From contig JABWAN010000334.1 of NCBI GenBank assembly GCA_013361015.1, forward strand, positions 1-6,528: a DNA stretch of 6,528 nt. Reading direction: 5' to 3'. A program made the position numbers and the translations under genes. The notes below the pieces were generated by a model. That model searched no databases, was not told where the DNA came from, and saw nothing but the letters and a program-made list of their open reading frames with translations. The stretch's first letter is position 1. Each line of letters starts with the position of its first letter. The stretch comes from Candidatus Zhuqueibacterota bacterium. Lineage in GTDB: Bacteria > Zhuqueibacterota > Zhuqueibacteria > Zhuqueibacterales > Zhuqueibacteraceae. Of the stretch, positions 1 through 5,654 are shown in pieces.

Positions 1-1028
1 CTGTCGGCGGTGCTGGCGTGAGTCATGCTGTACGGATGCTCGATCAGGCTTTCCACGCCGCCCAACGACTCGGCCAATGCGAACAGCTTCGTCCGTGTGA
101 CAAGACGGTGCGCTTGCTCGACGGTGTCGAGGACGACCGAGAGCATGCCGCCGGGCAGGCGCATTTGGCGCTGGGCCAGCGCGTACTGCGGGTGGCTGTC
201 GAGGCCGGGGTAGATCACCTGCCGGACGGCGGGGTGATCTTCGAGCATTCGCGCGACGGCGGTTGCGTTGCTGCTGTGTCGTTCGATGCGCACGCCGAGC
301 GTCTTGATGCCGCGTAACGTGAGGAAGCAGTCCATCGGCCCCGGCACCGCGCCGATTTGCGTGCGCCACGTGCGCAATTTCTCCGCCCACGTGGCCTCGC
401 GCACGGACACGTGCCCAAGGATCAAATCGCTGTGGCCGGTCGTGGCTTTGGTGTCGGAAGAGAGGGAAAAATCCGCGCTAAGGGTAAGCGGCTGTTGGCC
501 GAGGCAAGTTGGCGTGGTGTTATCCACAACCACGAGCGCGCCCGCGTTGTGCGCCGCTTCTGCGAGCAAGGCAATGTCGCAAACTTCCAACCCCGGGTTA
601 CTCGGGGTTTCCAGCCACAAAAGTTTTGCGCCGCGCAAGTGCTCGCGCTGTGCGTTATTGGCCGTGGGCGCGAGCCGCACTTCGACGCCGAGCGTGGCGA
701 AGAAATTTTGCGCAAGCACGCGGCTCGTGTAATACGCATCCGAAGGCATGACCACGGCCTCGCCGGCTTTGAGCGTTACGCCCAGCGTCGCCGCAACTGC
801 TGCCATGCCGGAAGAGAAGACCACAGTGGCAGCGCCGCGCTCCATTTCTGTGAGCGCCGATTCATAAGCCGTCCACGTGGGATTGTGATAGCGGCCATAG
901 GTATAAGCTGCGCTCGCAGGATCGCCGCTGAGATGAAACGGCGCGGCGAATGTCGGGCCGGGGTGAAACGGCTCACCTTGCGAGGGACGAGGCAAGCCCG
1001 CGTGAATGAGGCGAGTGGCGTCGTGCAT
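1..1028 (-). CDS. PLP-dependent cystathionine gamma-lyase/synthase family enzyme (3' end cut by window)
   Basis: A member of the Cys/Met-metabolism PLP-dependent family (fold type I), a cytosolic class that makes or cleaves cystathionine or related thioethers in sulfur amino acid metabolism. Reading from the ATG at 1026-1028, the frame stays open for 342 codons to the window edge. Visible family marks are: 'YGRYHNPTW' at about 44-52 (substrate/PLP-phosphate region), 'FSSGMAA' at 71-77, 'ETPSNP' at 140-145, the PLP-nitrogen-binding Asp169 in 'VVVDNT', the Schiff-base Lys194 in 'SSDTKATTGHSD', and 'SLGGVESLIEHP' followed by 'SMTHAS' near residues 320-338. Family members are usually about 380-400 residues, so roughly 40-60 residues are missing on the left. 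No strong Shine-Dalgarno precedes the start, but residues 'DATRLIHAG' are the normal N-terminus. The 'YGRYxNPTW' and 'DTKATTGHSD' variants recall the gamma-lyase-annotated branch. Lyase, synthase and O-acyl-homoserine sulfhydrylase activities cannot be told apart here. Confidence 0.93.
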   Translation of the reverse strand, partial: MHDATRLIHAGLPRPSQGEPFHPGPTFAAPFHLSGDPASAAYTYGRYHNPTWTAYESALTEMERGAATVVFSSGMAAVAATLGVTLKAGEAVVMPSDAYYTSRVLAQNFFATLGVEVRLAPTANNAQREHLRGAKLLWLETPSNPGLEVCDIALLAEAAHNAGALVVVDNTTPTCLGQQPLTLSADFSLSSDTKATTGHSDLILGHVSVREATWAEKLRTWRTQIGAVPGPMDCFLTLRGIKTLGVRIERHSSNATAVARMLEDHPAVRQVIYPGLDSHPQYALAQRQMRLPGGMLSVVLDTVEQAHRLVTRTKLFALAESLGGVESLIEHPYSMTHASTAD

Positions 1029-1194
1029 AGAAAATTTTATTCGAAGTTATGTGGTGAGAACGAGAGAGGAAAACTAAAATCAACCAGGGCCAAACTTGCA
1101 AATCGGCTTTATATCTTTGAGTAATCGCTCCTTTTAGCCTATAATTTTGCAGTCTCAGAATCTAAACGTTTTTTGCTACATTGCTCGTCTTTGA
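1029..1194. other. AT-rich intergenic spacer, no gene seen
   Basis: This spacer separates the small membrane ORF (ending at 1195) from the start of the PLP enzyme. It is clearly more AT-rich than the enzyme gene. I see no convincing hairpin terminator, tRNA or well-formed sigma-70 promoter, although it must carry the leader of the PLP gene if that gene is transcribed separately. Confidence 0.5.
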
Positions 1195-1551
1195 TCATTT
1201 GGACATTCGACCCGTGAACTTTCTTATTCGTTTATAGTATTCACTTTTTTCCCAATGAGGATGAACTTTGTAAGCCTCCCAAAACCCAATAAGAATACAT
1301 AAGCCTCCTACCAAACCGCCAACTTTAATTCCAAGCAAGATGAAAAAGCTAACGATAAAAAGCGTCGGTAAAAACAATGATAGAAACCACAATATATATT
1401 CCGAAAAAGCGCGCAGTAAAAAACAAGAACCACCGTTACGAATACCCACCAAGCTATAAATATTGCCCAACCAATTGCGTCCATAAAGAATCCCTATTCT
1501 GATGAGGGCTGACAAAGCCACACGAACAAAAAAAGTAGGTGCTCCCGGCAC
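1195..1551 (-). CDS. Small hydrophobic membrane protein, probably frameshifted
   Basis: No family recognised. The open frame ends in TGA at 1195-1197 and can start at a GTG at 1549-1551 (118 residues). Its C-terminal part is convincing: two adjacent hydrophobic segments ('FLSLFLPTLFIVSFFILLG' and 'GGLVGGLCILIGF'), then a charged tail 'HPHWEKSEYYKRIRKF', as in a small inner-membrane protein. The N-terminal third is less protein-like. A better start lies in another frame: ATG at 1482-1484 with AGGG seven bases upstream (1492-1495), encoding 'MDAIGWAIFIAWWVFVTVV', a good first membrane helix. That frame joins the longer one if one base is restored in the T6 tract at 1418-1423, giving about 96 residues with three membrane segments. 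The true gene is therefore likely 1195-1484 carrying a 1-base deletion (mutation or assembly error). The region is AT-rich compared with its neighbours. Confidence 0.55.
   Translation of the reverse strand: MPGAPTFFVRVALSALIRIGILYGRNWLGNIYSLVGIRNGGSCFLLRAFSEYILWFLSLFLPTLFIVSFFILLGIKVGGLVGGLCILIGFWEAYKVHPHWEKSEYYKRIRKFTGRMSK
1418..1423 (-). other. Candidate frameshift site (T6 homopolymer on minus strand)
   Basis: Six T residues on the minus strand lie in codons 21-23 of the frame starting at 1484. Adding one T fuses the frame with the better N-terminal membrane helix to the frame with the better C-terminal half. No canonical -1 slippery heptamer in the right phase was seen, so mutation or sequencing error is favoured over programmed frameshifting. 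Confidence 0.45.
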
Positions 1552-1608
1552 ATACCAACTCCGCTAACACAGAGCATAGTTTTACAATGACTGAAGGTTG
1601 AATTCGCA

Positions 1609-1953
1609 TCAATATTCAATCACCACCGCAATCGCGGCGGTAATGGATTTCATAACTGCCGGAGAAACGCTGCCCAGTTTTTGAACGAAACGCTGTGTAT
1701 CGACGCCGCGCATTTGTAAAGTGTCCACAGCCGAAGTTTTGGTCAACCCATTCACGCTATCCGGATCAACCTTTACGTGCCAGATGTTCTGGGCCAGATA
1801 GTCCTTCCATTCGGTCAATGGTGCGACCAACTTTATGGGCAGCACACCCACAGCATCTGAACTAACCACTACGACAGGCCGAGTCTTGCGGATCTCCGCA
1901 CCAATCGTCGGGTCGAGATTCACCTGCCAAATCTCGCCGCGATTAATATTCAT
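1609..1953 (-). CDS. MazF/PemK-family endoribonuclease toxin
   Basis: A type II toxin expected to cleave mRNA in the cytoplasm when freed from its antitoxin. The 114-residue product begins 'MNINRGEIWQVNLDPTIG', the classic MazF/PemK first strand. It continues 'EIRKTRPVVVVSSD' with the catalytic-type Arg25, then 'KLVAPLT' with Thr47; both sit where MazF family members place their active-site Arg and Thr. 'TKTSAVDTLQMRGVD' at about 86-100 matches the conserved 'K-S-x-x-D-x-x-Q' segment. The length fits the family (110-120 residues). The ATG at 1951-1953 is chosen over an upstream in-frame start at 2055 because MazF proteins begin exactly here and a GGGAGG lies eight bases upstream. The start overlaps the last 11 bases of the antitoxin gene, which indicates one operon and translational coupling. 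The active-site residues are intact, so it is probably functional. Confidence 0.93.
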   Translation of the reverse strand: MNINRGEIWQVNLDPTIGAEIRKTRPVVVVSSDAVGVLPIKLVAPLTEWKDYLAQNIWHVKVDPDSVNGLTKTSAVDTLQMRGVDTQRFVQKLGSVSPAVMKSITAAIAVVIEY

Positions 1954-2206
1954 CCACGAAACCTCCCGCTTGCCAAGCTTGGCGTTCTTCTGCGCTCTCT
2001 TCGTAGTGCGCGACCATTTGCTGCGCTTGCTGTACCATAAGGCGTCGTCGCTCACTCAAGGGGAGAAGCATGAAACTGAATTGCGGCGACTGCACCTCGG
2101 CCTGTTGAGCTGCCAAATCATTCAAGAAGGTGTAAACCAGCGGCAACTTCGCGGCAGGCAGTTGCATCACCAATTCTTGAACTTGAGAGTGAGTGATTGT
2201 TTCCAT
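1943..2206 (-). CDS. Antitoxin of the MazF-type toxin (helical, not MazE/AbrB-like)
   Basis: An 87-residue protein directly upstream of, and overlapping, the MazF-type toxin, so it is almost certainly its antitoxin. The N-terminus ('ITHSQVQELVMQLPAAKL' then 'PLVYTFLNDLAAQ') predicts amphipathic helices. The C-terminus is a charged helix ('SERRRLMVQQAQQMVAHY') followed by an acidic, aromatic tail ('EERQAWQAGGFVDEY'), the kind of tail that in many antitoxins threads across the toxin surface. I see no AbrB/MazE swapped-hairpin or ribbon-helix-helix signature, although similar small helical partners accompany MazF toxins in other bacteria. The ATG at 2204-2206 is preferred over an in-frame TTG at 2210-2212, because AGGTG at 2214-2218 sits seven bases from the ATG but too close to the TTG. 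Confidence 0.85.
   Translation of the reverse strand: METITHSQVQELVMQLPAAKLPLVYTFLNDLAAQQAEVQSPQFSFMLLPLSERRRLMVQQAQQMVAHYEESAEERQAWQAGGFVDEY
1962..1967 (-). promoter_or_regulatory. Ribosome binding site of the MazF-type toxin
   Basis: GGGAGG on the minus strand lies eight bases before the ATG at 1953, inside the 3' end of the antitoxin gene. It decides the start in favour of 1953. Confidence 0.75.
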
Positions 2207-2217
2207 TTTCAAACACC

Positions 2218-2299
2218 TATCTTTGTTTTATTGATGAAAACGCACCACCATTGAATTGCGCACGGTTCGAAAGAAATATAGCACAAATTTTCAAAGATA
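2218..2299. promoter_or_regulatory. Possible toxin-antitoxin promoter/operator flanked by 8-bp inverted repeat
   Basis: Upstream of the antitoxin, TATCTTTG (2218-2225) and its exact reverse complement CAAAGATA (2292-2299) flank 66 bases. Between them, on the minus strand, TATATT (2275-2280) could be a -10 element. The matching -35 position (2298-2303, TTTTTA) is weak and overlaps the outer arm. The inner arm adjoins and shares its last base with the ribosome binding site. Autoregulation through such repeats is usual for toxin-antitoxin operons, but the wide spacing makes this tentative. Confidence 0.3.
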
Positions 2300-2325
2300 A
2301 AAACCGTTGTGTTTACCTCATGATT

Positions 2326-4893
2326 TCAAAACGCAAACCCTCCTCCCACTGTAATCCGCAATCCTTCCACACTGCTCGCTGCGCCAATCGAAACAGTTGA
2401 AGTGCGCGCGATGGGCGCGAACCAAATGCCGCCGCCTGCGGAGGTGTGCCAGCCTTCCGGACTCTTCTCGTTCAGCCACACCCGGCCGGCATCTGTGAAG
2501 CCGAATATGCCGACCTCCGTGGGCACGAGCAGCAAGGGGCGAAAGAGCGCAAGGCGCAGTTCCGCACTGCCGAGCGCCGCGGTATCGCCCCCGAAGCGCT
2601 CGCGCAAATAACCGCGCAGCGAGCGATTGCCGCCGACGTAGACCGCTTCGTAATATGGAAACGTGCCCCACGCTTTCGCGCCCCAACCATGCAACGCGAG
2701 CGTGATCGCCTTCGCCGGAGAGAGATAGAGGCGCGCATCCACATAACCTTTGCTGAACGTGCTGTCGGATTCCAAAGCCTTCGGGTAGAATGAAAAGCCC
2801 GCGCCGAAATAGACGCCTTTGCTGCTCGCCACCGGACGATCGCGCAGATCGAAAATCAATTCGCTGTTCAACTCAAAGAGTGAAGGCGTGTCGATGCCGT
2901 ACGGCCGCGCATTGAAAACGAAAGTCGAATCACCATTGAATTGCGTGTCGAAATGCTTGAACGCGCCGCCGAACGCGAGCGTGGCTTTTTGCGAGAGATT
3001 GAGGTGCCAAGCGGCGCCGAGCAGATATTCTTTCGAGCGCACGCGATAAAAATCTTCCGTCTCCAAATCCGCGTCGCGCGGCGTGTCGTTGCCGAGGCCG
3101 TAGAAATTGCGCACCTCGCGCGGCACGGTGGCTTGCGCCACAAAGCTCCAATCCACCGGGCCTATGGCATCGACAAAGTACGCGTTGTACCGCGCGCGAA
3201 ACGCTTGCGTCTTGAACGCGAAATTTCCGGCGAAGCTCATCCTATACGAATACGGCTTCATGCGAAAGCTGTATTGATAGTATGACATGCCGGTGCCGAG
3301 AAAAACGCCGTCATCCGGCGTGAACGCGAAGAAGGGCAGCGGCTTGGCATCGTAACCATAGTCGCGCAGCAGCGGCTTGGCATCGTGCAAGTTGATGACC
3401 GAATCGACCTTGCCGGTTTTGAGTTTGGTGTGCGCACCTTGGGTGAATTGATTGCCGGTTTCGGTATCATAGACAATCGTTTTGGTTTTGGCGTGATCAA
3501 CGATTTCATCCTCGCCGCTGCCGCCGATGAGACGCACGAGAATGCTTTTCTCCGCTGCGCCGTTGAGCACGACTTTGTCCTTGCCGCCCAATAAAAATAA
3601 TCGCACCTCTTTTGTATGGCTGCGATTGAACGTGCGGCTGAAGAGCACGTCCTCGCGCTTCTCGCCGCTTTGTGCGTCGCGTTTGAAAATGCGCACGTCC
3701 ATATGCTCGTTGTCGCGGCGCTCGATCTCTACGTACTCGTCTTTATTGCTGGCAACGATTTCGGGATATTGCGCAAGGTGCTTGTAGTATTGCTCCGCGG
3801 CTTTGGGCAGATAGGCACGGCGAACTTTCAAGCGTTGTGTGAGGTCCGCGCCGTTCACGCTGTAAATCTGCGGCGGCAGCCGGCGCACGGCATTGTCGAT
3901 GACTTCGTCCGTGACCTTACTCGTCACTTCATCGGCCACGGCTTTGAAATCTTCCCACGACAAGCGATTCAAGAAACGGCGATCCATGTGCCGGCCGGAA
4001 TGCGTGAGGCTGATGATGTCCGGCTTCTTTTTATAATAATTTTCCAACTGGCGAATCATATAACGCTTCTCCGCCAACGCAGGCAGCACTCCATCGAGCT
4101 TGACAAAGGCTTGGTCGCGATCGCGCGGAATGGGCAGCCACACGTTTTTCTTCTCTCTCTTGAAGCGCGCCCAGCGCCATTGATCCGCATGGCGATCCCA
4201 ATCGCCCACTAAAATATCCAACAGCCGCGCTTTCAAATGCGCCTGAGGATCGACATAATCGTCGTTGTCCTCTTCCAATTCTTCAAACAAATCATCCGTG
4301 CTCACGATTTTGTCCGAACCGGCAAATCCGGGTTCGCCGTTTGGGCCGTCCGCCGGGCGTTCTTCAATGAAGCCGAGCAAGCCCGCGAATTCATTGCGAA
4401 ACTGCCCGAGGCTGGGATCGTCGGGCATGATGACGATCTGCGGATCGGCGTGCAACACGCCCATGGCTTCTGCGAGGCCGGGCACCACCAGCGCGGAATA
4501 CGGATGCGCGCTGCTAATTTGATCGCGCGCGATGCTCGCGGCAATGGTCTCGCGCAAATCCGGCGGCAACACTTTGCTCGGGTCTTTGTCCAGCGAGCGA
4601 AACGCGAACTCACGGCCGTCGCCGGATTTGAAGCGCAACGATTTCGTTTGAAAGCCGCCGCCCGTCTTCGTCGGCGTCAGCCCGCCCGCGAAGGTTGCCA
4701 TATTCAAAATCGGCGCTTCGATTGGGATCGTCCACAGGTTGCGATGATGCGGTCCGAAGAAAAATTTATGCAACGCTCCGGCTTGGTATTGCATGCCGGG
4801 CACGCGCGTTTCAAATCTATTCGGGTTGTTGGATTGCGCAACGGCGTGGGCCAGGAAGGAAGCGAATAGAAGTGCAACGAGGCGAGGCTTCAT
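2326..4893 (-). CDS. Exported kinase-like domain fused to Omp85/BamA-type outer-membrane beta-barrel
   Basis: An 855-residue protein. The ATG at 4891-4893 is chosen over an in-frame upstream start (4944) because it begins a clean signal peptide ('MKPRLVALLFASFLAHAVAQ') with AAGGA five bases upstream. Residues about 75-265 carry a Gly-rich start ('GGGFQTKSLRF'), a strand 'EFAFRSLDKD', 'ARLLDILVGDWDRHADQW' (catalytic-loop-like, 222-239) and 'PIPRDRDQAF' (metal-binding-like, 254-263). This layout resembles secreted atypical kinases (FAM20/CotH/HipA-like), which is inference. Residues about 425-475 are strand-rich ('LIGGSGEDEIVD'). From about 520 to 855 there is a beta-barrel with 'NFYGLGND', 'FDLRDRP', the Omp85 lid motif 'VGGNRSLRGY' (753-762), 'GFTDAGRVW' and a terminal Phe typical of BAM substrates. 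I recall Bacteroidota relatives that also carry a metallophosphoesterase domain; none is present here. It should sit in the outer membrane with the kinase-like part in the periplasm. Substrate and activity are unknown. Confidence 0.88.
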   Translation of the reverse strand: MKPRLVALLFASFLAHAVAQSNNPNRFETRVPGMQYQAGALHKFFFGPHHRNLWTIPIEAPILNMATFAGGLTPTKTGGGFQTKSLRFKSGDGREFAFRSLDKDPSKVLPPDLRETIAASIARDQISSAHPYSALVVPGLAEAMGVLHADPQIVIMPDDPSLGQFRNEFAGLLGFIEERPADGPNGEPGFAGSDKIVSTDDLFEELEEDNDDYVDPQAHLKARLLDILVGDWDRHADQWRWARFKREKKNVWLPIPRDRDQAFVKLDGVLPALAEKRYMIRQLENYYKKKPDIISLTHSGRHMDRRFLNRLSWEDFKAVADEVTSKVTDEVIDNAVRRLPPQIYSVNGADLTQRLKVRRAYLPKAAEQYYKHLAQYPEIVASNKDEYVEIERRDNEHMDVRIFKRDAQSGEKREDVLFSRTFNRSHTKEVRLFLLGGKDKVVLNGAAEKSILVRLIGGSGEDEIVDHAKTKTIVYDTETGNQFTQGAHTKLKTGKVDSVINLHDAKPLLRDYGYDAKPLPFFAFTPDDGVFLGTGMSYYQYSFRMKPYSYRMSFAGNFAFKTQAFRARYNAYFVDAIGPVDWSFVAQATVPREVRNFYGLGNDTPRDADLETEDFYRVRSKEYLLGAAWHLNLSQKATLAFGGAFKHFDTQFNGDSTFVFNARPYGIDTPSLFELNSELIFDLRDRPVASSKGVYFGAGFSFYPKALESDSTFSKGYVDARLYLSPAKAITLALHGWGAKAWGTFPYYEAVYVGGNRSLRGYLRERFGGDTAALGSAELRLALFRPLLLVPTEVGIFGFTDAGRVWLNEKSPEGWHTSAGGGIWFAPIARTSTVSIGAASSVEGLRITVGGGFAF

Positions 4894-4898
4894 ATGAA

Positions 4899-4903
4899 TC
4901 CTT
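4899..4903 (-). promoter_or_regulatory. Ribosome binding site of the Omp85 fusion gene
   Basis: AAGGA on the minus strand, five bases before the ATG at 4891-4893. It supports the start that exposes the signal peptide. Confidence 0.7.
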
Positions 4904-5114
4904 TTTGTGAGGTGGACAAAGAATGCGAGCGTTTGAAATTTCAAGCAGGCGTGCGGAAAAATTTGCCCAATAAGTCAAACCACGTTTTGAAAGTCAAGGG
5001 AAAAGACATTGCTTGCCGTCTCTCGCAGTTGCCGGCGGGCATGTTCTCCCTTCGGAGCAGTGCGGCGCGGCTTCCATCCGCGTTTTCTTTTTTGCTTTGT
5101 GGCTGCGCGTTCTT

Positions 5115-5401
5115 GAGGGTCTTCTCCGCTTGTTTACCGAGGGGGCTAGTTGACCTAGCTGGCTTAAAGCGCTGCGCGTACTGCAAAAAGCCAAAGCCCG
5201 GGTCAATTAAACGTGATGGCAGCGCAGCAGGGTCAGTGGCTGACAAAGGTGCCGAGATTCGCCATTGTTTTTGCACTGCCCCGCTAGCGGCCAAGGCAGT
5301 CACTTCTAAATGACATGTTCACGCTGAGACCCTCATGCTCTCGGCTTTAAGTCACCTCGCGCGCAGAGGCCACCGAGGTAAACAAGCAGAGCAGAACCCT
5401 C
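5115..5401. repeat. Imperfect inverted repeat element with arms of about 24-25 bp
   Basis: The left arm is 5115-5138 and the right arm 5377-5401. Read as reverse complement, both begin GAGGGT and end in the same 11-mer GCTTGTTTACC. In between they differ by one gap and two mismatches (22 of 25 aligned positions match). After 24 bases on the left and 25 on the right, a second shared 8-mer follows at the same relative place (CTTAAAGC at 5163-5170; its complement at 5344-5351). The interior holds the smaller palindromes GTCAG-TGG-CTGAC (5232-5244) and ACTGCC...GGCAGT around CCGCTAGCGG (5275-5300). This could be a MITE-like element, an inverted duplication or a large structured RNA. No transposase is nearby. 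Confidence 0.55.
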
Positions 5402-5405
5402 GGTG
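5371..5405. repeat. Perfect 8-bp hairpin (CACCGAGG / CCTCGGTG)
   Basis: CACCGAGG at 5371-5378 pairs perfectly with CCTCGGTG at 5398-5405 across a 19-base loop. The structure overlaps the right arm of the larger inverted repeat. An A-rich run follows on the plus strand rather than a T-run, so it is not a standard intrinsic terminator for plus-strand transcription. Confidence 0.5.
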
Positions 5406-5437
5406 CAGCAGCGACAGAACATAAAAAAACAAATCTA

Positions 5438-5647
5438 GCATTTTACATTAACCTCGGGATCGGCCAGAGACAACTCCGCAAAGTTCTCCACCAATAACTA
5501 CGGCATTACCATCGCTTTCGATAGTTTCGGCTTTGCCACGGGATTATTATCTTTAGTCAAAAAAGAGTTATTGCCAGCCGCGCCAGGTGAGATCAAATGA
5601 GGAAACAGTTCGCGCAAAGACAGTGGCCCGAGGCTTTCGGACGGTAT
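5438..5647 (-). pseudogene. Possible decayed reading frame with one in-frame TAG
   Basis: Between TGA (5648-5650) and TAG (5435-5437) the minus strand reads 70 codons interrupted only by TAG at 5498-5500. The first part includes 'GPLSLRELFPHLISPG' and 'NNSFLTKDNNPVAKPK'. The second reads 'LLVENFAELSLADPEVNVKC'. Both look protein-like, but there is no ATG at a sensible place, no ribosome binding site and no family I recognise. It could be a remnant of a gene, part of a dispersed repeat, or chance. Confidence 0.2.
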
Positions 5648-5654
5648 TCATTCT

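Larger units (their letters stand above)
4894..5654. other. Long intergenic region with repeats and hairpins, no convincing gene
   Basis: This region lies between two divergently transcribed genes (Omp85 fusion leftward, response regulator rightward), so it must hold both promoters, but I cannot place either with confidence. Long open frames exist on both strands at about 4894-5313 (139 codons plus, 120 codons minus). Neither has a recognisable domain, a convincing ribosome binding site or natural residue usage, so they look like fortuitous or repeat-derived frames. The right half contains an imperfect inverted repeat, several short hairpins and an interrupted frame listed separately. The region may be a dispersed intergenic repeat. 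Confidence 0.5.

Noticed and set aside
357..1124. A 255-codon plus-strand frame across the PLP enzyme
   Set aside because: It is antisense to a gene with unmistakable family motifs. It is very Arg-rich and a shadow of GC-rich coding DNA.
2207..2325. A terminator between the Omp85 fusion gene and the antitoxin
   Set aside because: No GC-rich hairpin followed by a T-run was found on the minus strand. The T-rich stretches lack a stem.
3616..4869. Two plus-strand frames of about 200 codons opposite the Omp85 fusion gene
   Set aside because: They are shadows of the 855-residue gene on the other strand, with no motif of their own.
4894..5000. A sigma-70 or Bacteroidota-type promoter for the Omp85 fusion gene (TTGACT near 4975)
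   Set aside because: No acceptable -10 element at 16-18 bases and no TANNTTTG motif at the right spacing.
4941..5303. A 120-codon minus-strand frame upstream of the Omp85 fusion gene
   Set aside because: It overlaps the other long frame on the opposite strand, shows no domain or start signal, and has unnatural residue runs. It is more likely repeat-derived non-coding sequence.
4894..5313. A 139-codon plus-strand frame starting at the CATATG shared with the Omp85 gene start
   Set aside because: It has no ribosome binding site or recognisable domain, and its ATG lies in the opposite gene's leader. Its length is easily explained by composition and repeat content.
5439..5600. A 53-residue plus-strand open stretch just upstream of the response regulator
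   Set aside because: It has no usable start codon. A better (though interrupted) frame is read on the other strand, so there is no basis for a gene call.
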